Shown: positions 27,738 through 36,948 of the stretch, piece after piece | Numbering within the stretch: position 1 is the first letter of the stretch | How the letters are laid out: each line of letters begins with the position of its first letter | Assembly: GCA_020636325.1 (NCBI GenBank) | Contig: JACJYC010000012.1 | Location: 164,120 to 228,119 of the forward strand | DNA: 64,000 nucleotides | Source: Lewinellaceae bacterium | Lineage (GTDB): Bacteria > Bacteroidota > Bacteroidia > Chitinophagales > Saprospiraceae | Reading direction: 5' to 3' | Made by a program: the position numbers and the translations under genes | The notes under the pieces: generated by a model | What the model was told of the DNA's origin: nothing | Databases searched by the model: none | The model's input: the letters and a program-made list of their open reading frames with translations, nothing else

Positions 27738-29291
27738 ATGGCAAGGCGTTTAACGACTTTTTCCAAATTCATCATTACCCTGCTCGTTGTCGGAGGCGTG
27801 TTCTTCGGCGGCCGCTATCTGCTGAACAACGGCTATCTCGGCGATATCGGCAAAAGCAGCGGTAACAATACCAAGGACAACACCAAGAACAGCGGATCTT
27901 CTTCCTCAGACGGCGACGTGATCCGCATCGGCGTGGTAACCTGGGGCGGCTACGCCGGCGGGCAGTATTTCAACGAAGGGTTTGCCGCCAGCGAACAATC
28001 CCGGTTTTACAAAGAATACGGCATCAAAGTGGAATTCCGGGTGCTCGACGACTTCGACGCTTCCCTCAATGCCTGGAAAAGCGGCGATATCGACCTCCAC
28101 TGGTACACCATCGACGCATTCCCGACCATCGCCAACGGGCTGAAAGACTTCGACCCGGTGGTCCTCTGGCAGGCCGACTGGTCGAGGGGCGGCGACGCCA
28201 TTGTTGTGCGCCGCGGCATAAACTCGGTAGCCGAACTGAAAGGCAAATCGGTCGCACTGGCTGAAATGACGCCTTCGCACTCCTTCCTGCTGTACCTGCT
28301 CAACGCGGGCGGCATGACGGGCAAGGATATCGCCGTCAAACCCTACGCGTCGGCCATCGACGCAGCCGACGCCTTCAAAAGCCAGCAGGTGGACGCAGCC
28401 GTTGTCTGGAGCCCGGACGATGAGGCCTGCGTGCGCGCCGTCAACGGCTCCAAAGTATTGCAGAATACCCGCACAGCTTCCAACATCATCGCTGACATCT
28501 TCTTCGCCAAACGCGAATATGTAGAGAAGAACCGCGACAAACTGCAGAAACTCTACGAAGGCTGGATGAAGGGCGCAGCTGAGATCAATTCCGACCCGGC
28601 TGCCAAACGCAAGGCCATCGGCATCCTCTCTGAAGGGCTAGGCATCCCCGAAGGTGATGCCGAAGTGTCCATCAACAATGTCCGCCTGGTCACTCACGGC
28701 GATAACCAGAACTTCTTCGGCCTGAATTCAGGCTTCCAGGGCATAACCGGAGAAGGGCTGTACCGGAGAATGACCACCGAATACCAGTCGCTGGGTTATG
28801 CCGATAACAATGTGCCTTCCTGGCGCCAGATCGCCTACCCGCAGCTCGTACAGGCTACCAACCTGAGCGGCCCCAACAATGCAGCGGAAGGCCAAAAGGA
28901 ATTCACCCAGGTATCGGATACGGAAGGCCGCGAGAAAGAATCCATCGCCACCAAACAGGTGAGCATCAGCTTCCGCAGCGGTGAGTTCAACCTGGACGAA
29001 AATGCCAAATACATCATCGACAAGGAATTCGTGGATATCGCAAAAGCTTTTGCCAATTCCCGTATCCGCATCGAAGGCAATACCGATAATGTAGGCAGCC
29101 GCCAAAGCAATATCTCGTTGTCCAAAAAACGGGCCCAGGCCGTAGCGGACTACCTGGTCCGCGAACACGGCATGTCGCCCAACCGGTTCATCATTGTGGG
29201 TAACGGCCCGGATAAACCGGTTGATTCCAATGATACCGATTCCGGCCGCTCCAAGAACCGCCGCACGGACTTTGAGTTGGTGAAGGATTAA
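27738..29291 (+). CDS. periplasmic solute-binding domain fused to OmpA-type peptidoglycan-binding domain
   Basis: The product has 517 residues. A membrane anchor (about 10-30) and a Ser/Asn/Lys linker (36-62) precede a type 2 periplasmic binding fold of the NMT1/TauA type (about 63-345: DVIRIGVVTWGGYAGGQYFN; AELKGKSVALAEMTPSHSFL). A C-terminal OmpA domain follows (about 405-515) with the peptidoglycan-contact pattern NTDNVGSRQSN and SKNRRTDFEL, the Asp and Arg that bind diaminopimelate. Solute-binding proteins of this type normally feed ABC importers, but no permease or ATPase gene is nearby. The fusion would fix a ligand sensor between inner membrane and cell wall. It is followed by a strong terminator. 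Confidence 0.88.
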   Translation: MARRLTTFSKFIITLLVVGGVFFGGRYLLNNGYLGDIGKSSGNNTKDNTKNSGSSSSDGDVIRIGVVTWGGYAGGQYFNEGFAASEQSRFYKEYGIKVEFRVLDDFDASLNAWKSGDIDLHWYTIDAFPTIANGLKDFDPVVLWQADWSRGGDAIVVRRGINSVAELKGKSVALAEMTPSHSFLLYLLNAGGMTGKDIAVKPYASAIDAADAFKSQQVDAAVVWSPDDEACVRAVNGSKVLQNTRTASNIIADIFFAKREYVEKNRDKLQKLYEGWMKGAAEINSDPAAKRKAIGILSEGLGIPEGDAEVSINNVRLVTHGDNQNFFGLNSGFQGITGEGLYRRMTTEYQSLGYADNNVPSWRQIAYPQLVQATNLSGPNNAAEGQKEFTQVSDTEGREKESIATKQVSISFRSGEFNLDENAKYIIDKEFVDIAKAFANSRIRIEGNTDNVGSRQSNISLSKKRAQAVADYLVREHGMSPNRFIIVGNGPDKPVDSNDTDSGRSKNRRTDFELVKD

Positions 29292-29308
29292 ACCGCGTGA
29301 GCGGGAAA

Positions 29309-29341
29309 GGGGGTGAAGGGATATGCCTTTACCCCCTTTTT
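29309..29341 (+). terminator. rho-independent terminator after the solute-binding/OmpA gene
   Basis: An 11-bp stem (GGGGGTGAAGG with CCTTTACCCCC), a 6-nt loop and then TTTTT. It lies 17 bp after the stop codon. Confidence 0.9.
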
Positions 29342-29439
29342 CGTTGGCTGCATCCCCAATTTCCGCTGTTTGGGCTGACCTGTACATCGATCCGTCAGGA
29401 TCGCCTTACCCGTAGCACCCTGGCTTCTTTATCCATTTG

Positions 29440-31720
29440 CATCTCCCAAAAATAGTCCGGTGAACCAAAGGGGGGGTACTTTCTTTTGGGCGCCAAAAGA
29501 AAGTGACAAAACTAGAGGCAGAGATCAAATGCAAAATGTAAAAGAAAAAATGCGAAATGTAAAAGTGGGAGCCGTTCATTTTTGGAACGTTTGTTGTGCG
29601 GAAATCCGGGAATATCCTGGTTGAATGAGCGACGGAGATCGCCAGCGAGGGCCCGGCATCAGCAGATGGGCCGTTAATAAATTGGCCGGAATGGAGTGGC
29701 CGCACAGAATACTGTTTGAGCCCGACCTAAGAAATTAGGGCAAAAAAGGAGTGTCAGACAATCCAAAACACCAGGCAAAAGTCAAGATCTAAAGGCGAGT
29801 TTATTCTGTGCAACGGAATGCAGGGCAATTTTAGGCACAGCTGCGTAGCCGGAGCCTTTTCTTTGGTTACTTTCTTTTGGGCGCCAAAAGAAAGTGACAA
29901 AACTAGAGGCAAAGACAGGAAGAAAAAATACGGAAGTGAATGGGTTGCTTTAGGTCTTTTCATTGATAATGCATTGATTTTATGATCATTGCGTATGAGC
30001 TTTGTCCCTTTTTTGGCATTGCCCCAAAAAAGGAACCAAAAAAACGCTAGGACAGCAAACTCGGGCTGCGCCTTTGGTCCACTGGACCAAGCCGAAGGGC
30101 CGCACAGAATACTGTTTGAGCCCGACCTAAGAAATTACAAAAAGGAGGTCGACAATCCAAAACACCAGGCAAAAGTCAAGATCTAAAGGCGAGTTTATTC
30201 TGTGCAACGGAATGCAGGGCAATTTAGGCACAGATGTAGCCGGGGCTTTTGTTACTTTTGGCGCCAAAAGAAAGTGACAAGAACAAAGGCAAGGAGCAAT
30301 CCAAATGTAAAAGAAAAATGCGAAATATAAAAGTGGCGGCCGTTAATTTTTGGAACGTTCGTTGTGTGGAAAATCCGGGAATATCCTGGTTGAATGAGCG
30401 ACGGAGATCGCCAGCGAGGGCCCGGCATCAGCAGATGGGCCGTTAATAAATTGGCCGGAATGGAGTGGCCGCACAGAATACTGTTTGAGCCTGACCTAAG
30501 AAATCAGGGCAAAAAAGGAGTGTCAGACAATCCAAAACACCAGGCAAAAGTCAAGATCTAAAGGCGAGTTTATTCTGTGCAACGGAATGCAGGGCAATTT
30601 TAGGCACAGCTGCGTATGCCCGCGTGAGCTTGGTCCGGTGGACCAAAGGGGTGGTTACTTTCTTTTGGGCGTCAAAAGAAAGTGACAAGAACAAAGGCAG
30701 AGAGGAGCAATCCAAAATGTAAAAGAAAAAATGCGAAATGTAAAAGTGGGAGCCGTTCATTTTTGGAACGTTTGTTGTGTGGAAATCCGGGAATATCCTG
30801 GTTGAATGAGCGACGGAGATCGCCAGCGAGGGCCCGGCATCAGCAGATGGGCCGTTAATAAATTGGCCGGAATGGAGTGGCCGCACAGAATACTGTTTGA
30901 GCCTGGCCTAAGAAATTAGGGCAAAAAAGGAGTGTCAGACAATCCAAAACACCAGGCAAAAGTCAAGATCTAAAGGCGAGTTTATTCTGTGCAACGGAAT
31001 GCAGGGCAATTTTAGGCACAGATGCGTAGCCGGGGCCTTTTCTTTGGTTACTTTCTTTTGGGCGTCAAAAGAAAGTGACAAGAACAAAGGCAACGTGCGG
31101 AATGCAAAATGTAAAAGAAAAAATGCGAAATATAAAAGTGGCGGCCGTTAATTTTTGGAACGTTCGTTGTGTGGAAAATCCGGGAATATCCTGGTTGAAT
31201 GAGCGACGGAGATCGCCAGCGAGGGCCCGGCATCAGCAGATGGGCCGTTAATAAATTGGCCGGAATGGAGTGGCCGCACAGAATACTGTTTGAGCCCGAC
31301 CTAAGAAATTAGGGCAAAAAAGGAGTGTCAGACAATCCAAAACACCAGGCAAAAGTCAAGATCTAAAGGCGAGTTTATTCTGTGCAACGGAATGCAGGGC
31401 AATTTAGCACAGATGAGCCGGCTTGGTTACTTTCTTTTGGGCGCCAAAAGAAAGTGACAAGAACAAAGGCAACGTGCGGAATGCAAAATGTAAAAGAAAA
31501 AATGCGAAATTTAAAAGTGGCGGCCGTTCATTTTTGGAACGTTCGTTGTGTGGAAAATCCGGGAATATCCTGGTTGAATGAGCGACGGAGATCGCCAGCG
31601 AGGGCCCGGCATCAGCAGATGGGCCGTTGCGATATTGGCCGGAATGGAGTGGCCGCACAGCATAACCCGAGAAATCAAGGCAAAGACAGGCAGCCAGGCA
31701 ATCCATAACAGCTCGAATAG
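29440..31720. repeat. tandem array of about 390-bp non-coding units with palindromic hairpins
   Basis: Six units are anchored by the hairpin ACTTTCTTTTGG-GCG-CCAAAAGAAAGT at about 29478, 29869, 30251, 30657, 31050 and 31429 (spacing 379-405 bp). Each unit continues through a conserved block (GGAACGTTTGTTGTG, GAGCGACGGAGATCGCC, GGCCGCACAGAATACTG, CACCAGGCAAAAGTC, CTGTGCAACGGAATG). The second unit lacks the middle block and carries a different insert with GGTCCACTGGACC. Two hairpins (30657, 31050) have one C-to-T change that still allows a G-U pair in RNA. Short frames occur on both strands but are interrupted differently in each unit. No gene is credible here. Confidence 0.9.
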
Positions 31721-31754
31721 GATACTCGGTTAATATTGATACTGATTTGTAATT

Positions 31755-31802
31755 TTCGCCAGTCCCCGGCCGGCCAAAAACGCACGACCGAAGACTGGCG
31801 AA
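31755..31802 (-). other. 10-bp perfect inverted repeat downstream of the M43 protease gene
   Basis: TTCGCCAGTC and GACTGGCGAA flank a GC-rich loop 17 bp past the protease stop. There is no T run on the minus-strand side, so it may be an mRNA-end hairpin rather than a full terminator. Confidence 0.55.
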
Positions 31803-31818
31803 CTGTTTACCTGAAAAT

Positions 31819-34155
31819 TTATCTGCCTACGACAAACTTCCGCACCACGCTGCCTTCAGCAGTGGCCAGGTGCATCAGGTAAATACCCTGAGGAAGGTTG
31901 CTGACATCGAGCTGGGTGCGTTGGTCGCCCATATCGGCCATGAATTCCTGGCGGCTGATCGTTTTGCCGCTCAGATCGGTAACCGTCAGGCGAACCTGGG
32001 CGGCTTGTTCCATGGTATACGTAACCGTCATCTGGTCGAATGCCGGGTTCGGGAAGAGGTTGATGTTCTTCACGAATTCGGACAGCTCTTCCCCTCTTGC
32101 CTGGCCTGGCCCTGCCGTTCTGGCGCCGTTCAGGCAGCCCGTGATCACGACATCGTCGATGTACAGGCGGTCGTCGTCTGCGGAGGCATCGCAACGGATG
32201 CGCAGGCGGGTATTGGTCGTGAACGGACCGGGGATCACCACCGTTGCCGTTCCGCGGTTGTTGTTGGTAAACTGCACGTTGTAGTTGAAGTCGCCCACCG
32301 TGGTATAGCTGCTGCCGCCGTTGGTCGAGATCTGCAACCAGAAGTCCTCGTTGGAGTTGTCAAAGCTGACCGTAATGTAAGAGAACTGAACGGTAAGCTC
32401 ATCATAGGAAGACAGATTCTGGTTGGACGTCGTCATCACGGAGGAGTTCGTATTGTCGCGCAGGCGCACGCAATATGTGCCGCTGTTGGCATAAGCCGCA
32501 TCCGCTGAGCTGCGCTGGCAGTCGGTGCCGCCGTCGGCCCAGATGCCCCAGCCGGATTCAAAGTTCTGGCTGTTGAGGGTCACATAATTGCAACCGCCGC
32601 CGCCGCAAGGCGCGCAGGAGCCGCCGCAGTCCACACCGGTTTCATCGCCGTTCTGGATGCCGTCGTTGCAGGTCGGGCAAACCGGGCAGTTGGCGCCGCC
32701 GCAATCCACGCCGGTCTCGTCACCGTTCTGAATGCCGTCGGTGCAGGTCGGGCCGCCGCCGCCGCCGACGCAGAAGGCAGTCGACTGGGAAGTGCCAAAC
32801 TGGCCGCCTGTGGCGATCACGCTGTTGTTGGCGTCTTTCAGCGTGTAAGAGCCGCTGCCGTAGGAGCAGCAGATGCCGTCACCGTAGCTGTCGTTGATGG
32901 TAAAGGTATAGTTGCCGGCCGTACCCAGCGTGATCGGAATATTGATCGTGGAGCCGTCGGGCTGCGAGCCGTAGGTGCCGCCGGAGGCCACCGTGGTGTT
33001 GCTGGAATTCTTGACGGTCCAGCTGGTTTCTTCCGGATAATTATCGAATGTGATGGTCAGGGTCAATGGGCTGGCGCTGCACGGGCAGGGTTGGCAGCTG
33101 GAACCGCCGCAGTCCACACCGGTTTCATCACCGTTCTGGATGCCGTCGGTACAGGTCGGCGGCGTAGCAGTACCGCACGCCGGGGAGGTCAGCAGGCTGG
33201 CCCGGGCGCCGCCCGGCTCGAAAAGCGCCCGCATGCGGGCAGTCTGGCCGGCGGTAAAGAGATTCATGCACTCGTCGTCCGAGTAGTCCATATAATTCTG
33301 GAACATGTCGGGCTGGTCGCCTGCACCTGTATTGCAGGTATTCGGGCCGGGGAAGGCGCAGGGATTGCCGGTGTAGTTGGCTGAACCGGCTACCGGCGTA
33401 TCCGATACGAAGTCATCCACGGTGCAACCGCCGTCGCCCCAGATATGGCGCAGGTTCAACCAGTGCCCGACTTCGTGGGTAGCAGTCCGGCCCAAATGGA
33501 AAGGCACCGTTGCCGTGCCGATGGTACCGAAATACTGGTAATCGATCACCACCCCGTCGGTGGAAGCGCTGCCGCCGGGGAACTGCGCGTACCCCAGGAT
33601 GCCGCCGCTGATATCGCAAACCCAAAGGTTGAGGTAGTTGGCTGCGGGCCAGGCGTCCTTACCGCCGGAGGAGTTGAATTTGACCTGGTCGTTGGTGCCG
33701 AAAGAGGTCCTGGTGGTCGAGGTCCGCGTGATCCCGCTGGTCGGATTGCCGCTGGGGTCCACGGACGCCAGGCAAAACTGGATCTGCGGATCGGAAGCTA
33801 CGCCCAGGAACATGGAGGGCGTATTCGACGCATCGGCGTTCAACCGGCGGAAATCGGCATTCAATACATCGATCTGAGACTGGATCTGGGCAGCACTGAC
33901 ATTTTCGGCAGTGGTGTTATATACAACGTGTACTACGACCGGGATGGTAACCACCCCTGTAACGGCTCTCGAGGCCTGACGGCTCAATACTTCGTTCGTG
34001 TGACGTTCGATGGCTTCTTCTTTCAAAGCGCGTTTCGGATCTTTAAGGTACTGGAATTCAAGGTATTCCATAGATCCGCAATTTCTTTGGGCATTTACAG
34101 AAAAGCCCAGGCAACAAAGTAGGACAAACAACAGCGTGGTCTTCATACTGTTCAT
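31819..34155 (-). CDS. T9SS-secreted M43-type metalloprotease with Cys-rich repeat modules
   Basis: The product has 778 residues with a signal peptide ending at VNAQ (23); the Met at residue 4 is an equal start candidate. The zinc motif HEVGHWLNLRH (227-237) with the long metzincin spacing and a following MDYSDDECMN Met-turn region identify a pappalysin-like (M43) protease. After it come three copies of a Cys-containing module of form DGIQNGDETGVDCGG, two beta-rich domains (one with TFTINDSYGDGICCS) and a T9SS sorting domain starting LFPNPAFDQM and ending VRKFVVGR. The enzyme acts outside the cell on proteins or peptides. The modules are encoded by nearly identical DNA near 32640, 32720 and 33115. 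Confidence 0.9.
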   Translation of the reverse strand: MNSMKTTLLFVLLCCLGFSVNAQRNCGSMEYLEFQYLKDPKRALKEEAIERHTNEVLSRQASRAVTGVVTIPVVVHVVYNTTAENVSAAQIQSQIDVLNADFRRLNADASNTPSMFLGVASDPQIQFCLASVDPSGNPTSGITRTSTTRTSFGTNDQVKFNSSGGKDAWPAANYLNLWVCDISGGILGYAQFPGGSASTDGVVIDYQYFGTIGTATVPFHLGRTATHEVGHWLNLRHIWGDGGCTVDDFVSDTPVAGSANYTGNPCAFPGPNTCNTGAGDQPDMFQNYMDYSDDECMNLFTAGQTARMRALFEPGGARASLLTSPACGTATPPTCTDGIQNGDETGVDCGGSSCQPCPCSASPLTLTITFDNYPEETSWTVKNSSNTTVASGGTYGSQPDGSTINIPITLGTAGNYTFTINDSYGDGICCSYGSGSYTLKDANNSVIATGGQFGTSQSTAFCVGGGGGPTCTDGIQNGDETGVDCGGANCPVCPTCNDGIQNGDETGVDCGGSCAPCGGGGCNYVTLNSQNFESGWGIWADGGTDCQRSSADAAYANSGTYCVRLRDNTNSSVMTTSNQNLSSYDELTVQFSYITVSFDNSNEDFWLQISTNGGSSYTTVGDFNYNVQFTNNNRGTATVVIPGPFTTNTRLRIRCDASADDDRLYIDDVVITGCLNGARTAGPGQARGEELSEFVKNINLFPNPAFDQMTVTYTMEQAAQVRLTVTDLSGKTISRQEFMADMGDQRTQLDVSNLPQGIYLMHLATAEGSVVRKFVVGR

Positions 34156-34394
34156 AAGCAGAACGAATTAGGAATTATTTAATCAGGTTAATAAAAAAGC
34201 TGCATGCCCGACGCGGCGCATTGGCCTGACGGGAATATTTTAATCCGGGAGAATTTAAATAATTGTTGTTCTGCGTGTTTGTTACTGCTCCATTTTTTAT
34301 TTTGGGGATAAAAGCCGGAACAGCACGGTATTCGGCGGCAAATTACAATATAAATCGGTATTTCAAAATAGTAAGCGTTTTTTTTATATGTATG

Positions 34395-35555
34395 CTATTT
34401 TTTCAGGCTTCTTTTCAAGGTATCCCCCAGGCGGGAAAGGTCTTCTTCCGTATTGTAAACATGGGGCGCTACGCGGATGGAATCCCCCCGGAAAGATACG
34501 TGGATCTGTTGCCCTGCCAGCTCGGCCTTCAGGGTATCCGGATTTAAATTCTCCGGGTCGAAACGCAGACCGAAAAGGTGTCCGCAACGCAAGCCTTCGG
34601 GTTCGACCTCAATACCCATGCTGCGGCAATCATCGGCAAAGGGCGCCGAGATCCCGGTACAGTACTCCTGAATCTGCTCCACTCCCCATTCCAGCAATTG
34701 CCCGATTGCCGCAGTCAGCATCGGCAGCAACACGAAATTGCTCTGCTCGCCGATGGAATACCGGCCCGCCTTGGGCTGGTACTCATCCTGGTAGTCGACC
34801 AGCCGCCTGAAGTCTTCGCTGTTCTTGCGGTTGATCCAGTTTTCTTCAATGGGAATACCCTGGTCGAATGCCGGGCCGTAATAGCCAAGTCCAAGCGAAT
34901 AAGGCCCCAAGAGCCATTTGTAGCCGGCTACGATGAGGGCATCCGGCCGGATTTTATCCACATCAAACGGCAAAGCCCCGACCGATTGGGTGCCGTCAAT
35001 GATGAGAAGCGCACCGCATTGCGCCGTCTTTTCCCGGATGGCCTCCAGGTCGAACCGGATGCCGTTGGCCCAGTGGACATTGGCCATCGCCACGAGCGCT
35101 ACCTCTTCGTCGACCGCCTTCAGCAACTCGGCATTCCAGGCATCGGTCAGTGATCCGGACTGCGGCGGCGGCACGATCTCAATCCGCGCGCCGGCTTCCC
35201 GGGCGATCCGCTGCCAGGGGTAGTAATTGCTTGGGAACTGGTCGCCGGCCACCACGATCTTCTGCCCGGGCTTCAGGCGAATATTCCTGGCCACATTGGC
35301 CAACCCGTAGGAGGCGGACGGGATCAGGGCCACCCGCCCGGGGTCGTCGATACGGACCAACCTGGCAAACTGGTCCTTGAGGCGGCGGCAGGGTTCGAAA
35401 AAGTCTTCCACCTGGATGGTCCAGGGGCGCGATTTGCGCTTCATCATTTCAATACCCAATTGCTCCACCGCATTCAACTGAGGCGACATATAGGCGCAAT
35501 TGAGGTAACTGACTCCCGGGTCGATACTGAAAAGGTGCTTTTGGCAGGATAACAT
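34395..35555 (-). CDS. class V aminotransferase-fold PLP enzyme
   Basis: The product has 386 residues from the ATG at 35555; the in-frame extension to 35783 lies inside the preceding gene and is rejected. PLP-binding features are ALIPSASYGLANVARN (phosphate loop region), DGTQSVGALPFDVD (187-200) and the Schiff-base lysine in VAGYKWLLGPYSLG (Lys213). This is the cysteine-desulfurase/kynureninase-like branch of fold type I. The reaction is not certain: a desulfurase would need an active-site Cys loop, which is not obvious. It is last in the run sigma factor, membrane barrel protein, aminotransferase, after a 94-bp gap, so co-transcription is possible but unproven. Confidence 0.82.
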   Translation of the reverse strand: MLSCQKHLFSIDPGVSYLNCAYMSPQLNAVEQLGIEMMKRKSRPWTIQVEDFFEPCRRLKDQFARLVRIDDPGRVALIPSASYGLANVARNIRLKPGQKIVVAGDQFPSNYYPWQRIAREAGARIEIVPPPQSGSLTDAWNAELLKAVDEEVALVAMANVHWANGIRFDLEAIREKTAQCGALLIIDGTQSVGALPFDVDKIRPDALIVAGYKWLLGPYSLGLGYYGPAFDQGIPIEENWINRKNSEDFRRLVDYQDEYQPKAGRYSIGEQSNFVLLPMLTAAIGQLLEWGVEQIQEYCTGISAPFADDCRSMGIEVEPEGLRCGHLFGLRFDPENLNPDTLKAELAGQQIHVSFRGDSIRVAPHVYNTEEDLSRLGDTLKRSLKK

Positions 35556-35649
35556 GAACGGCGTTATTTGCCCTAAAGGTAGATATTCCCCGGCATTATC
35601 CTCCGGAGAATTCAAAGCCTGCCGGGGCCGGATCCGAAGCCGGACAAAC

Positions 35650-36948
35650 TCAGAAACGGTACCCCATAAAGAGCTTGAGCGACCTGTTGGGCAACCGCAC
35701 GTTGTCCAGCAGCAAGAGGTCGTTGACCCCGTATTGGTATTGAAGCCCCAGGTCGGTCCGGGGCGAAAAGGCATAGCGGACACCGACCAGCAGGGCGATA
35801 TCCAGGTTGCTCAACACCTGACTGGAAACGCCGCCGGAGCTGCTGCTGGCCGCCAGGATCCTGGTATTGGCGTATTGCAGCGCCTCGTTCTCGTCCGGGA
35901 GAGCTTCCCAATTGCTGGGCAGCAGGAGTCCGACCTTCAGGCCGGATTCGGCGGTCCACCGGGAGGATAATTTCCTGCCGGCCGTGAAGTATCCGTCGAG
36001 GTAAAAGGCGTTGATCCGGGCATTGCTTTGGGCGATGATTCCCAGGACATACTGGCTGGCGCTGACGGAAGCCGCCTGGTCAAGGGTAAAGGTATCAAAG
36101 TTGGAATACAGGTTTCCGGGCGACACCGAGCCGTTGCTGTCCGCCTGGGCAAAAGCCAGTTTTTCCTGACCGTTCCGCGCCAGGCTGAGCGGGATCGCCT
36201 GTTTGCGCATTCCCAGGCCGGCATACAGGCGCCAGTTGCCCGACCGGAGTGTCTTTTGCCAGGTAGCGGCCAGGGTAAAGCCGGCCAGGCCGGTTCCGGT
36301 GTTCAGCAAGGCGCCGGCCTCGAGGCCGAAATGGTGGTTTGGGGTTCTTACCGGTTTGATCTCCGGAGAATACGCGGCCGGGGCCATTTCCAGGGGCGTT
36401 ATTCCGGCTGTCAGCGACGCGAACGGATTGAGCCGTTCAACCGCTGCAGGGGCTGTTTGAATTTCAGCTGCACCGGCGATTACGTCATTTCCCGGGGTTG
36501 CCGTTGCTTGTCCGGGTCCCTCCTCCGAATTGATGGCAGTTGAATTATCCCGGACAGCGGCTTGGGTTGTCCCGGAGTCAATCCCGGCAGTTGTACGCCT
36601 TTCACTTTGAGCGTGCGCGTTTTTTGGAGCCGTTACAGCGGCGGCTTCGAACCGGTCTGCTTTGGCGGGCCGTTCCTCCTTAATGACCATTTCGGCGGGC
36701 CGGATTTCGGCCTTACCGGCTTTTTCAATTTGTTCGACGCTCGCCTGGGGCAAGGGCTTTTGGAGTTTTTCGGGGCCGGGGTTCATCCAAACCAGGGCGT
36801 ATCCGGCGCCCAGGCAGCCTGCACCTAGCAGGAACCACAGCCAGATCAGCGGCCGTCGCTTTCGTTGGGGCATTTGTTTGTCCAACATTTCCCGCATGGC
36901 ATTCCACCCCCGGTCCGCCAGCAAATCCAGCTTGTCCTTATCCTGCAT
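35650..36948 (-). CDS. membrane protein with C-terminal beta-barrel-like domain, partner of ECF sigma factor
   Basis: The product has 432 residues from the ATG at 36948, which overlaps the sigma stop by 11 bp; a start at 36978 would overlap more. A short basic cytosolic head (about 1-34, ending KRRPL) is followed by one membrane helix (IWLWFLLGAGCLGAGYALVW), a low-complexity periplasmic linker and, from about 215 to the end, a beta-rich domain with aromatic-terminated strands ending LKLFMGYRF, like small outer-membrane barrels. The order sigma, then overlapping membrane protein suggests an anti-sigma role. An inner-membrane anchor on a barrel-like domain is topologically odd. Confidence 0.65.
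   Translation of the reverse strand: MQDKDKLDLLADRGWNAMREMLDKQMPQRKRRPLIWLWFLLGAGCLGAGYALVWMNPGPEKLQKPLPQASVEQIEKAGKAEIRPAEMVIKEERPAKADRFEAAAVTAPKNAHAQSERRTTAGIDSGTTQAAVRDNSTAINSEEGPGQATATPGNDVIAGAAEIQTAPAAVERLNPFASLTAGITPLEMAPAAYSPEIKPVRTPNHHFGLEAGALLNTGTGLAGFTLAATWQKTLRSGNWRLYAGLGMRKQAIPLSLARNGQEKLAFAQADSNGSVSPGNLYSNFDTFTLDQAASVSASQYVLGIIAQSNARINAFYLDGYFTAGRKLSSRWTAESGLKVGLLLPSNWEALPDENEALQYANTRILAASSSSGGVSSQVLSNLDIALLVGVRYAFSPRTDLGLQYQYGVNDLLLLDNVRLPNRSLKLFMGYRF

Noticed and set aside
29406..31706. Recurrent short frames on both strands in the 390-bp array (60-110 residues)
   Set aside because: They restart and break at different points in each unit, include the hairpin palindrome as codons, and have no start signals.
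29440..31720. CRISPR array
   Set aside because: Units are about 390 bp with long conserved blocks rather than short repeats with unique spacers, and no cas genes are present.
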